From Candidatus Zixiibacteriota bacterium (GTDB taxonomy: Bacteria > Zixibacteria > MSB-5A5 > GN15 > FEB-12), in NCBI GenBank assembly GCA_024280215.1, contig JAJRQO010000012.1:1-50552 (forward strand): a stretch of 50,552 bases of DNA, read 5' to 3'. Positions 17,085 through 24,466 of the stretch are shown here, piece after piece. A program made the translations under genes and the position numbers. A model generated the notes under the pieces. The model did no database searches. It was given only the letters and a program-made list of their open reading frames with translations, and was not told the origin of the DNA. Position 1 is the stretch's first letter. Each line of letters opens with the position of its first letter.

Positions 17085-18838
17085 AATTGCTCTAACTCTT
17101 CTTCTAACAGTTGCGATTTATAAAGCTCTGCATAGTAACCATTTTGCTTCAACAAACTTTCATGGCTACCCTCTTCTACGATAGCACCATCTTCTAAGTA
17201 GATAATCAAATCCGCATCTTTCACAGATGAGACTCGGTGAGATATAATAATCGAAGTTCTGCCCTCAAGGACTGTCCGAATTTTATCATTTATCTGATGT
17301 TCTGTTTCGGTATCGACCGCCGAGGTGGCATCATCAAGTATCAATATCGACGGCTTACTAATAATCGCCCGAGCAATAGCCGTTCGTTGTTTTTGTCCAC
17401 CTGAGAGAGTAATCCCCCGTTCACCGACGATAGTATCAAAGCCATCTTGAAATGTATCAATATCTTTTTTGAGCGCAGCAATATCGGCTGCTTGTTGGAT
17501 TTCCACATCGGATGCTTCTGCCTGACCAAATCGAATATTCTCTCGGACAGTCGCCGAAAACAAGAATGGTTCCTGAGTAGCAAAACCAACTTGCTGCCGA
17601 AGTGGCTTTAGTTTCCAATTATTAATATCGACATCATCAATAAAAAGTTGACCCGAAGAGACTTCAAAAAGCCTTGCCAAGAGAGCAACAATCGTTGTTT
17701 TACCTGACCCAGTTTTTCCAACTAACCCAACTGTTTGCCCTGGTTGAATCGTAAGATTTATATCTTTAAGAACTTTGCTTCCGTTGTAAGCAAATGTTAA
17801 ATTTCTGAATTCAATTTTACCAAGCATCTTTTTTTCATAGGTTGCGGTTTCGGTATCAGCGACAGAGGATTTGGAATGCAAAATTTTATTAATTCGTGCA
17901 AGCGACGCTTTACCACGTTGATAAAGAGAGGTCACCCACCCAATCGCCACAACTGGCCAAATTATCATAGAGAGATAACCAAAGAATGCAATAATATCGC
18001 CAAGGGTTAACTCACCAGAAATAACTAAAAGTCCACCAAAGTAAAAAACTGTAAGATAGGAAAGCGATGCGAACATGCGCATGGTCGGAACAAAGACCCC
18101 TTGTAGTTTGGCAAGCGACATATTGAGTTTGATATACATTTTCGAAAGAGTGCCAAAATAGGCTACTTCGTTTTCTTCTTGACGATATGCTTTAACAACT
18201 CGAATGCCTGCAAGGTTCTCTTGGGCGTTAGAGGTAAGCTCGGAAAATTTCTCCTGCACTTTGAGCGACCGTGAATGCACCATGTTACCAATTTTATACA
18301 CTGCCAATGGAAGAATCAAAAGTGGTATAAGAGCGTATAATGTCAAAGTCGGTGAAAGATAAATCATAAAGGCAAACGAAATTGTCAGTTTTAAAATTGT
18401 GTCAGAAATATACATCACCCCAGGACCTACCATCTGTCTGACCGCTTCCAAATCATTGGTCATGCGAGCCATCAAATCGCCTGTACGGGTTTCATGGTAA
18501 AATGATGGTGGCATATTTTCAAGATGCTCAAAGACCTCACAACGGAGATCATATTCGATATAACGGGACATCCAGATTATCGTTCGTCTCATTCCAAAAC
18601 GAAAAACTCCCGAAAATGTCGCTGCACCTATTGACAAGAGAACATAATTTAAAATCACCGATGATGGTTCATTGTTTTCAAGTGCTTCAAATACTAATTT
18701 TGATAAATACGGCATGATTAAAACGAGAACATTTGAACATGTTACCGCGATGCCACCTAAAACTAAATAACGTTTGTATTTTTTGAAGTATTTTATGACT
18801 GTGTCAAACTGCTTTTGTTCTTTTTGATTCCTGCTCAA
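17081..18838 (-). CDS. ABC exporter half-transporter, subunit with degenerate Walker B (MdlA type)
   Basis: A 585-aa protein with a transmembrane domain (about 24-310) and an ATPase domain. Walker A is GKTGSGKT (374-381), a canonical signature LSGGQ (478-482), and Walker B ILILDD, in which Asp503 replaces the catalytic Glu. The H-loop His534 is kept (IIISHRVS). Glu-to-Asp in one subunit is the hallmark of heterodimeric exporters such as TM287/288 and BmrCD. The start is a TTG at 18838 after AAAGAGAG; no better start is visible. It is the first gene of the run that leads through suhB and glmM to glmS. Confidence 0.88.
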   Translation of the reverse strand: MSRNQKEQKQFDTVIKYFKKYKRYLVLGGIAVTCSNVLVLIMPYLSKLVFEALENNEPSSVILNYVLLSIGAATFSGVFRFGMRRTIIWMSRYIEYDLRCEVFEHLENMPPSFYHETRTGDLMARMTNDLEAVRQMVGPGVMYISDTILKLTISFAFMIYLSPTLTLYALIPLLILPLAVYKIGNMVHSRSLKVQEKFSELTSNAQENLAGIRVVKAYRQEENEVAYFGTLSKMYIKLNMSLAKLQGVFVPTMRMFASLSYLTVFYFGGLLVISGELTLGDIIAFFGYLSMIIWPVVAIGWVTSLYQRGKASLARINKILHSKSSVADTETATYEKKMLGKIEFRNLTFAYNGSKVLKDINLTIQPGQTVGLVGKTGSGKTTIVALLARLFEVSSGQLFIDDVDINNWKLKPLRQQVGFATQEPFLFSATVRENIRFGQAEASDVEIQQAADIAALKKDIDTFQDGFDTIVGERGITLSGGQKQRTAIARAIISKPSILILDDATSAVDTETEHQINDKIRTVLEGRTSIIISHRVSSVKDADLIIYLEDGAIVEEGSHESLLKQNGYYAELYKSQLLEEELEQL

Positions 18839-18883
18839 TGAAACTCTCTTTATGCAATAAATTCTAAATCATTTCTTTCAAAA

Positions 18884-18906
18884 CCTTTCGACAAGCACAG
18901 GGCGAC
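18884..18906. repeat. degenerate copy of the CTTCGACAAGCTCAG hairpin family
   Basis: CCTTTCGACAAGCACAGGGC followed by GAC. The core carries GCACAG instead of GCTCAG and the arms pair only partly (CCT/AGG), so this copy is decaying. Confidence 0.6.
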
Positions 18907-18950
18907 ATAAATGAAATAGTTACAATCCGTCTTGCTGAACACTTACAATC

Positions 18951-18976
18951 TGTCATACTGAGCTTGTCGAAGTATG
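18951..18976. repeat. dispersed hairpin of the CTTCGACAAGCTCAG family, CATACT arms
   Basis: CATACT and AGTATG pair around GAGCTTGTCGA. Two bases on each side differ from the CACCCT/AGGGTG copy while pairing is kept. It sits between the 748-aa gene and the ABC operon. Confidence 0.75.
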
Positions 18977-19037
18977 CTCATGCTTTATTAAAAAACATGA
19001 AGTCGTAATATATAGAATTATTGAACAAGAATAAAGG

Positions 19038-21266
19038 CTAATAGTTCAGGATATTCGCAAAAAGATGAATCGCTTCAATATCTAACCCCGCAACCATGCC
19101 TAACAGAGGGAAACCACAGAAAATAATCTGCCCTTCACCTAATCGTGATATCGAAAGAAGTGTCGCTCCTGTGTTTGTCACAAAAACTCTCTCTGCTGGA
19201 GAAATCACAGCAGGTTCTATAACTCTCTTTTTATAAAATGACGAAAGTAAATTTTTGTCAGAAATCGAATACGGTTTTGTCAGTACGCGTGCCTCTTTTA
19301 TTCGATTAGTTATCTGAGTTTTATCTACAACCTCAACTGTAGGAGCAAATGAAACTGGAATTGCAGAGTTTGGCCAGTTTTCTGACTGTGGTAATATGAC
19401 AAGAGAACCACCCTGTCTCAAGTATTTTTCAAAACGATCTTTTAAATGAGAAAATGATGGATAGTTTTTAAACGAATTTGTCCCGATAATAATAACATCA
19501 TAGGCTTGTAAATCACCTTTGACAAGTGTCCGATTTGTAAGCGGACGATAGGCGGCATCGGTCATGGTTAAAATATCTTCAAGCAGACCAGTCTCATCAG
19601 GTAAGAAACCGATTGTACGAGTGTCGGAAATTTTACATGATGCAATTCGGATTTTCCCTGTATCAGAGGCAACTATCTGACCATCGACCAAAAGTTCGAC
19701 AGACTCAAATTGGGTTCCAAGTTCAAACAGATTTGAAATTGTAAATGGTATCCGAATTGTCTCAGTCAATGAACCTTTATCAAGTTGAATTTCTTTACGG
19801 TAAGCCCCAGCAAACATACCATCTGGAGTCTGAAAATTTATCTCCGCCATACCTGAATAATTATACGGTTTAGTGATGATAACTTTGAGATTCAGATTCG
19901 AAACAATTTTATCTACATTGATTTTTGGAAATGGTTTCACAAAGTAAAAATCTGGTTCAAGCTTAATGCTCAGTTGTGGTGCTTCCCAAATCGGCAATGA
20001 TGATGTAAACAAAAGCGGAATCTGTCCATAGTCGATTTCTACCGAAAATTGAAGAGAATCGGTGGTCTGACTTTCGAGTAAAGATCGATCTATATCAATT
20101 AGAAATTCTTTCATATACGATTGATGAGGCATAATTTTTTGTGGCTCATCCCCAAGTATCACCGCCGATGTATCATAATATGGATGAAACTTAAAACTAT
20201 TGATGACAACTTCACGGGGTCCGTCGACAGAAATTGATGCTTGGAATTTTAGTTTTGGACCATGTGGTGAATCACGCAGGACAATTTTTCCGTCCCAGTT
20301 TATCCCAACCAAATCAAGTGCCGCTTGTTCGCCACGAGCAAAAAGCGAATTGATATATTTTTCATATCCTTGGTATTGTGCCATCGCCTTTTTATGCTGA
20401 CGGAGATACAAAAGTTCACGGTAACCGTCAACGACAAAATCGACTTTTCGTTTCCCTTTTGAAATTTTAGATGCATTCAAGTATGAGCTAAATTTTTTCG
20501 CCTGCTTAATAATCGTCCGTTTCATCGGACCGTCGGTCAAAAGAGAATCGACAATAGAAACTAATCGAAACGACGAAATACCACTCAGGAAATTGTCCGA
20601 TGACTTATTGCCAAGCAGATAATTTTTTTCAAGTTGAAACTTTGTCAGATGAGAATACTCTTTGTCAATTTTATTATAGAGTGGGAACAAAAATGGAACT
20701 TCGTATTCGATTCTATCCTTGTAGCGATTATAAAGCTCAGAGCTATTTAAAATAACGAGTGGAAAATTGTCGAGTTTTGAAGCATCGTTATAACGACTGA
20801 AAATTTTCATGATGTTAAAAATATGCCGAGATGATGGCTTGGTCGAACGGATTCGGTCTTTGAAAGCTTGGTATAATTTGTTTCGGCTCTCTTCATCAAA
20901 AATGACTACATCTGGGCGTCGTTGTTTGAACAATGTTTTGATAAGCCGTTTGATAGAAGTTGAGTCTGAATTCGGAAACGAGGCGACATGATGGAATATC
21001 TGTTTTTTATCGATAGCAGTAGTCGCTATATCAAATTCGGTACGCTCGATAAGCTTGAGCAAATCGACCCGACAACCGTAATTTTCATTGAGGTAATAAA
21101 TCGTTGCCCAGTCAATTTCGGTCGCATCTTCATAGAGGTACAAAACTTCGATATCGCAGACAGTATATTTGACTAAATCGGCGGCAGATGCCACTTGGAA
21201 TGATATAAGCGATAAGACAGTAATAAGAATTATCTGTTTGAGCGTATTGGACATAGTAGTTTTCAT
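19038..21266 (-). CDS. large exported protein of unknown function with a C-terminal glutamine-amidotransferase-like fold
   Basis: The frame reaches a TTG at 21284, but the ATG at 21266 gives a good signal peptide (MKTTMSNTLKQIILITVLSL then ISFQVASAAD, cleavage near ASA-AD), making 742 residues. I do not recognise the N-terminal two-thirds. Early on it has 'VTxxxVLYLYEDATEIDWATIYYLNENYG'-like alternating strands and helices. The last 150 residues (YDVIIIGTNSFKNYP...FEKYLRQGGSLVILPQ...LGEGQIIFCGFPL) read like the class I glutamine-amidotransferase-like fold of ThuA/DUF4350 proteins, without a visible Cys nucleophile. It is probably periplasmic or surface-exposed. It is monocistronic, with its own promoter. 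Confidence 0.7.
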   Translation of the reverse strand: MKTTMSNTLKQIILITVLSLISFQVASAADLVKYTVCDIEVLYLYEDATEIDWATIYYLNENYGCRVDLLKLIERTEFDIATTAIDKKQIFHHVASFPNSDSTSIKRLIKTLFKQRRPDVVIFDEESRNKLYQAFKDRIRSTKPSSRHIFNIMKIFSRYNDASKLDNFPLVILNSSELYNRYKDRIEYEVPFLFPLYNKIDKEYSHLTKFQLEKNYLLGNKSSDNFLSGISSFRLVSIVDSLLTDGPMKRTIIKQAKKFSSYLNASKISKGKRKVDFVVDGYRELLYLRQHKKAMAQYQGYEKYINSLFARGEQAALDLVGINWDGKIVLRDSPHGPKLKFQASISVDGPREVVINSFKFHPYYDTSAVILGDEPQKIMPHQSYMKEFLIDIDRSLLESQTTDSLQFSVEIDYGQIPLLFTSSLPIWEAPQLSIKLEPDFYFVKPFPKINVDKIVSNLNLKVIITKPYNYSGMAEINFQTPDGMFAGAYRKEIQLDKGSLTETIRIPFTISNLFELGTQFESVELLVDGQIVASDTGKIRIASCKISDTRTIGFLPDETGLLEDILTMTDAAYRPLTNRTLVKGDLQAYDVIIIGTNSFKNYPSFSHLKDRFEKYLRQGGSLVILPQSENWPNSAIPVSFAPTVEVVDKTQITNRIKEARVLTKPYSISDKNLLSSFYKKRVIEPAVISPAERVFVTNTGATLLSISRLGEGQIIFCGFPLLGMVAGLDIEAIHLFANILNY

Positions 21267-21271
21267 ATAAA

Positions 21272-21301
21272 CATATATCGGCAAAAGAGTTCAGATGTCA
21301 A
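21272..21301 (-). promoter_or_regulatory. putative promoter of the 19038-21266 gene, -10 next to the start codon
   Basis: On the minus strand TTGACA (21301-21296) is followed after 17-18 nt by ATATAT / TATATG (21278-21272). The ATG at 21266 is only 5-6 nt further, so the transcript would start at or within the first codons. Confidence 0.45.
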
Positions 21302-21326
21302 CTTTAAACATTTAGGAATACTCTTA

Positions 21327-21415
21327 TGTAGGGTTCTGGCATGCCTGAACCTAAAAGTAGGGGCGAACCTGAGTGTTCGCCCTCAATTGGGCAGACACAT
21401 AGGTCTGCCTCTACA
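21327..21415. repeat. compound repeat of three hairpins inside a TGTAG...CTACA pair
   Basis: Three back-to-back palindromes: GGTTC-t-GGC/GCC-t-GAACC (21332-21351), GGGCGAAC/GTTCGCCC (21361-21382) and GGCAGAC/GTCTGCC (21390-21409). The block starts TGTAG and ends CTACA. Related 'GTAGGG...' hairpins occur at 23094 and 24266. It fills most of the gap between two minus-strand genes. Confidence 0.6.
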
Positions 21416-21432
21416 AATAGAAATATAGGTAA

Positions 21433-22056
21433 TTAATTATTTTTTTGTATTCCACATTTTGTACAATAATCAGGGTCTGTCATTTTCTCATTGCAAATTG
21501 GACATATTTTTATAAGTTTATAATTCCTTGGTTTTTCCTCTTCAAATGCTTCACCGCATGAATGACATTCAACAGCGTCTTCAGTTACAAATGCATTACA
21601 GTCTGAACATCGTAAGTTTTTAAATTCACTATCTGGCATTATTATAGGTTGAACTTTTTTTACTTCATCATATTCTTCAGGTAAAATTGTGGATATTTGA
21701 CCAGCATAAGGGAAATTGTTTAGTTTTTTCAATAATCTAATAACTTCTCCACACCCCTTTAACAAAAGATAAATTAATAGTAATTGAATTATCAATCCAA
21801 TAATTATCGAAAATGTAAAAGTATTCGATGAACTAATAATTAAAAGTACACCACAAATTGCTACTATAATTGCTAAAATTAAAGTGAATTTACTAAACAA
21901 ATCAAACTTACTTTCAAGTGGACTTGATATACTAAAATTTTGCGATGGAGTCTTGTTTATTCCAATTAAACATTCTTTACAAATTGGTTTGCCCTTCAAC
22001 TCATCAGAATTTTTTATTGATAATTTTACGTTACACTTAGAACAAAAATTACTCAT
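21433..22056 (-). CDS. membrane protein with three zinc-ribbon-like Cys pairs sets
   Basis: A 207-aa AT-rich gene of unknown function. It has an N-terminal ribbon (CSKC...CKEC, residues 5-28) and two membrane helices (about 56-75 and 80-99). A C-terminal cytosolic part carries two further ribbons (CSDC...CHSC and CPIC...CTKC), ending CGIQKNN. The double zinc-ribbon plus two-helix design is common in small bacterial proteins thought to bind protein or nucleic acid, but no role can be assigned. It lies in an accessory patch with a small Cys/His protein and a RAYT transposase. Confidence 0.7.
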   Translation of the reverse strand: MSNFCSKCNVKLSIKNSDELKGKPICKECLIGINKTPSQNFSISSPLESKFDLFSKFTLILAIIVAICGVLLIISSSNTFTFSIIIGLIIQLLLIYLLLKGCGEVIRLLKKLNNFPYAGQISTILPEEYDEVKKVQPIIMPDSEFKNLRCSDCNAFVTEDAVECHSCGEAFEEEKPRNYKLIKICPICNEKMTDPDYCTKCGIQKNN

Positions 22057-22121
22057 TTAATTACTCCAAACGAAATCAATTTTTTATAATAGAAAAAAAT
22101 GATGTTTATGCAAAAACATAT

Positions 22122-22334
22122 TTATACACAACGATGTTTTTTTACATTTCTACCAGTTGCATTAGCTATATTTTGTGCTTTATCTAAAGTTTCAAATGGT
22201 CCATGCCATTGACCATTTTTTTTACCTAATGGGTTTTTGTGACAACCTTTTCCATGTTTACAATAACCACATGTTCCAACATGTATAACAGCTTTATTTT
22301 CTGCCACCCAATTTTCATAAACGTAATAACTCAT
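22122..22334 (-). CDS. small Cys/His-rich protein of unknown function
   Basis: A 70-aa protein starting MSYYVYENWVAENKAVIHVG, then TCGYCKHGKGCHKNPLGKKN and GQWHGPFETLDKAQNIA, ending NVKKHRCV. The four Cys/His (C-x2-C...C-H) in the middle suggest a metal site. A further in-frame TTG four codons upstream lies inside the GGAGG ribosome-binding site, so the ATG at 22334 (5 nt after GGAGG) is the start. Small proteins with this 'YYVYENW..E.KAVIH.G.C..C..G.G' pattern occur widely in bacteria but have no assigned function to my knowledge. Confidence 0.75.
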   Translation of the reverse strand: MSYYVYENWVAENKAVIHVGTCGYCKHGKGCHKNPLGKKNGQWHGPFETLDKAQNIANATGRNVKKHRCV

Positions 22335-22368
22335 TTTAACCTCCAATTAAGTATTATCAGACTTACTT

Positions 22369-22398
22369 ATAATACATAATAAAAGAATCAAATGTCAA
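22369..22398 (-). promoter_or_regulatory. sigma-70-type promoter of the small Cys/His protein gene
   Basis: Minus strand: TTGACA (22398-22393), 18 nt, TATTAT (22374-22369), then a leader of about 28 nt with GGAGG. A textbook arrangement. Confidence 0.65.
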
Positions 22399-22410
22399 TT
22401 ATAAAAAGAT

Positions 22411-22447
22411 GAGATTGCCACACTCCCTTTGGTCGTTCGCAATGACA
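22411..22447. repeat. dispersed 'GAGATTGCC...GCAATGACA' repeat
   Basis: GAGATTGCCACACTCCCTTT followed by GGTCGTTCGCAATGACA. This resembles a repeat type common in many bacterial genomes. A short related piece (CTCGCAATGACTGCG) lies at 7108-7122. The rest of the gap 22347-22507 is the promoter above and the REP below. Confidence 0.45.
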
Positions 22448-22458
22448 GAAAATTGTAG

Positions 22459-22501
22459 GTCGAGTTCACAATGCCACCGAAAGGTGGTAATTGAACCCGA
22501 C
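22459..22501. repeat. REP of RAYT-1 family, copy 1 (3' side of RAYT-1)
   Basis: Outer arms GGTCGAGTTC / GAACCCGAC enclose an inner hairpin CCACC-GAAA-GGTGG (22474-22487) with a GNRA-type loop. It lies a few bases beyond the RAYT-1 stop codon, in inverted orientation to the copy at 23029. Confidence 0.8.
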
Positions 22502-22507
22502 AGAATT

Positions 22508-22984
22508 TCATTCTCCGAAACAACAATCCTCAAATTTAATATCATTACCCCAATCTCTTTGATAATAACCTTTTTCATAATATTTTAATAACGAAGAATG
22601 CTCATACACAAAAGGGTCATTTGTTAATTTATGTTTTACTGGATTGTAATGAATATAATCTAAATGTGTATTGAAATCATTTTGGTCTCTTATAATATGA
22701 TCCCAAAATCTGTTTTGCCAAACCCTTCCACTTTTAACCGTATAATTATAAATACAAGTATATGTTCTCTTAAACCTATGTATAATTTTTGAAATATCAT
22801 GATTTTCGGAATTAATAATGATATGAAAATGATTAGGTAATATAACCCATGCGATTGGTTTGATTATTTTCCAACTCTCCCAAAAAGTAGAAACATTTTC
22901 TAATAGGACAGGTTGTCTGTTGTAGGTTACAGATGTAATAAAATATAACCTATTATTGAATCGGTATCTTCGTAGTGATTTCAT
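22508..22984 (-). CDS. REP-associated tyrosine transposase (RAYT-1), HUH endonuclease of the Y1 type
   Basis: A 158-aa single-strand DNA endonuclease of the IS200/IS605-related TnpA-REP family. It shows the HUH motif HFH (His52/His54, WVILPNHFHIIINS), the catalytic Tyr110 in HLDYIHYNPVKH, and the RAYT ending (GYYQRDWG...FEDCCFGE). The frame continues 26 codons upstream to an ATG at 23062, but that codon and most of the extra residues are encoded by the REP hairpin, so the ATG at 22984 is preferred; neither has a clear ribosome-binding site. Inverted REPs flank the gene. RAYTs cut and move REP sequences. All catalytic residues are present, so the enzyme may be active. Confidence 0.88.
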   Translation of the reverse strand: MKSLRRYRFNNRLYFITSVTYNRQPVLLENVSTFWESWKIIKPIAWVILPNHFHIIINSENHDISKIIHRFKRTYTCIYNYTVKSGRVWQNRFWDHIIRDQNDFNTHLDYIHYNPVKHKLTNDPFVYEHSSLLKYYEKGYYQRDWGNDIKFEDCCFGE

Positions 22985-23005
22985 GCTTGAAATATATAAA
23001 GTATG

Positions 23006-23072
23006 ACTGACAGGTAATGTCAGTATTTGTCGGGTTCGATACCCACCTATCGGTGGCTTCATGAACCCGACC
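23006..23072. repeat. REP of RAYT-1 family, copy 2 with adjoining second hairpin (5' side of RAYT-1)
   Basis: GTCGGGTTC (23029-23037) pairs with GAACCCGACC (23063-23072) around CCACC-TATC-GGTGG. Next to it, ACTGACA/TGTCAGT (23006-23024) forms a second hairpin. The same two-part unit recurs at 32066-32139. Confidence 0.8.
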
Positions 23073-23093
23073 TACGAGACTACCCAACTTTTC

Positions 23094-23256
23094 GTAGGGT
23101 TGAGGTCTGCCTCAACCTATATGTTTAGGAACAGGCAAGCCTGTGTAATTGTTCTGTCTGTTCCTGATTTTACTTTAGTAAAATTGTGAACTGACAGATA
23201 ATGGTTGATATTTGTGTCAGGTCTCATCCGCCTTTGGCGAATAGGACCAGACACAA
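23094..23256. repeat. cluster of further REP-like hairpins between RAYT-1 and etfB
   Basis: Four more palindromes follow copy 2: GGTTGAGG/CCTCAACC (23098-23117); ACAGGC/GCCTGT (23131-23144); TCTGTC-t-GTTC/GAAC-t-GACAGA (23153-23198) enclosing ATTTTACT/AGTAAAAT; and TTGTGTC-a-GGTC/GACC-a-GACACAA (23212-23256) enclosing CGCC-TTT-GGCG. The last two share the RAYT-1 REP architecture (outer stem plus inner hairpin) with a different sequence. The final one lies 18 nt after the etfB stop and could act as its 3' stem-loop. Confidence 0.7.
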
Positions 23257-23274
23257 CAAAATTAAATTTCTATT

Positions 23275-24060
23275 TTATAAGACTTGGTTATCTTTGAGTT
23301 TGTTAAATAGGTTCTCGGCGATTTCTTCAGGTGTCTCACCCTCAATCATCTCCCCTTTTGTACGAGCAGGAGGTGTCGCAACAGAAACTTGTTTGGAAAG
23401 TGAGTTAGCACCTATACCAGAACCATCAAGACCTAAGTCAGATGCGGAGTATTTGACAATCTCTTTTTTCTTGGCTGCCATTTTACCTTTTAATGACGGA
23501 AGACGTGGCTCGTTAATTTCTTTGACAACCGAAACAACCGCAGGAAGAGTTAGTTCGATTATATCGTAGCCCTCTTCTGTGGTGCGATAGACCGTTGCTT
23601 TACCATCTGAAACATCTTCAAATTTTTTGACAAACATCGCTTGTGGCAAATCTAAGTTAGCCGCAACAGCCCCAGGAACTTGCGCAGAGTCAGAGTCGAT
23701 TGCTTGTTTCCCAGCGAGGACTAAATCGTAGTCGCCGATTTTTGTCAAACCAGCGGCGATAATTTTGCCGAGAGCTTGTTGGTCAGAACCTGTAAAGGCA
23801 TCGTCGGTGAGCAAAACTGCTTCATCAACACCAAGTGCCAAACAAGTACGAATAGCTGATTCTGTTTTAACAGTTCCAACAGAAAGTACGGTTACTTTTC
23901 CGCCATGTTTTTCTTTTAGACGAAGGGCTTCTTCGATTGCGTATTCATCAAATGGGTTGACCGTGCCAGGACCTTGTGGAAGGACAACTTCGTTGGCGGC
24001 TTCATCAACTTTAATAAGTGCGATTTCTGGCACTTGCTTTATTAAGACAACAATATTCAT
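23275..24060 (-). CDS. etfB: electron transfer flavoprotein, beta subunit
   Basis: The 261-aa small subunit of ETF binds AMP and, with EtfA, carries electrons from acyl-CoA dehydrogenases. It begins MNIVVLIKQVPE, has NPFDEYAIEEALRLKE (about 37-52), the signature LAGKQAIDSDSAQVPGAVA (about 123-141) and the late LPSLKGKMAAKKK segment. Length is normal. EtfB is usually followed at once by etfA. Here the next 200 bases hold only REP hairpins and then RAYT-1, so etfA must lie elsewhere. The ATG is preceded by TTGGAG. Confidence 0.93.
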   Translation of the reverse strand: MNIVVLIKQVPEIALIKVDEAANEVVLPQGPGTVNPFDEYAIEEALRLKEKHGGKVTVLSVGTVKTESAIRTCLALGVDEAVLLTDDAFTGSDQQALGKIIAAGLTKIGDYDLVLAGKQAIDSDSAQVPGAVAANLDLPQAMFVKKFEDVSDGKATVYRTTEEGYDIIELTLPAVVSVVKEINEPRLPSLKGKMAAKKKEIVKYSASDLGLDGSGIGANSLSKQVSVATPPARTKGEMIEGETPEEIAENLFNKLKDNQVL

Positions 24061-24101
24061 AAAATCTCCAATTAACCAAAACTGTGTTTGGTGTATGTAA
24101 A

Positions 24102-24182
24102 GCTATCTCATACAAGAGATAGCAATGAAAACAGTCTAACAATTTAGATGGGCAATATGCTGAAAACAGGTCGAAATGTCAA
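24102..24182 (-). promoter_or_regulatory. etfB promoter and 5' UTR hairpin
   Basis: Minus strand: TTGACA (24182-24177), 17 nt, CATATT (24159-24154). The roughly 90-nt leader contains GCTATCTC/GAGATAGC, an 8-bp stem with a 6-nt loop (24102-24123), placed 42 nt before the ATG. I do not recognise a riboswitch. Confidence 0.5.
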
Positions 24183-24194
24183 GTATAGTAAAAA

Positions 24195-24217
24195 GTCAGG
24201 AGCACAGGGCTCCTGAC
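24195..24217. repeat. dispersed hairpin GTCAGGAGC/GCTCCTGAC
   Basis: A perfect 9-bp stem around ACAGG. A second copy at 36079-36101 has GTCAGAAGC/GCTTCTGAC around the same loop, a compensatory change. It lies in the 406-base gene-free stretch 24061-24466, which otherwise holds the etfB promoter, two more palindromes and a terminator. Confidence 0.7.
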
Positions 24218-24265
24218 CTACTACTACTATTACTGACCCAATTCCACCTATTTATACTAAACTCC

Positions 24266-24320
24266 GTAGGGGCGTTATATATAACGTCTCTACTATATTT
24301 AGACAGGGCAATGCCCTGTC
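24266..24320. repeat. two palindromes: GTAG-type and GACAGGGC/GCCCTGTC
   Basis: CGTTATATATAACG, a perfect palindrome flanked by GTAGGGG and TCTCTAC, spans 24266-24293. GACAGGGC-AAT-GCCCTGTC spans 24302-24320. Both are of the intergenic type seen near 21327 and 23094. No gene is visible here. Confidence 0.6.
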
Positions 24321-24359
24321 GGTACAAAATAAGTTCAGGGTAGTTTGGTGTAAGAGCCA

Positions 24360-24387
24360 TAAAAAAACCCGCCTTGTAGGGCGAGTT
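24360..24387 (-). terminator. intrinsic terminator of the histone-like gene
   Basis: On the minus strand AAACTCGCCC and GGCGGGTTT pair around TACAA and run into seven T's (A-tract from 24361). It lies about 80 nt after the stop of the histone-like gene. Confidence 0.8.
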
Positions 24388-24466
24388 TCTATAATTTAAA
24401 TCTGATAAGTTATTTGGACCGAATATACCAAATGTTGTGTCTTAATTGTAAGCGTATATCTTTAAC

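Noticed and set aside
22335-22346. TTG start of the small Cys/His protein giving four extra residues
   Set aside because: The TTG and following codons are the GGAGG ribosome-binding site of the ATG at 22334.
23029-23072. tRNA-like GGGTTCGATACCC motif
   Set aside because: It resembles a T-arm but is the outer stem of a REP; no acceptor, D or anticodon arm can be placed around it and related copies exist at 22459 and 32066.
21433-23256. Anti-phage defence or toxin-antitoxin system in the accessory patch
   Set aside because: No nuclease, ATPase, reverse transcriptase or paired toxin/antitoxin genes are recognisable; the only enzyme is the RAYT transposase.
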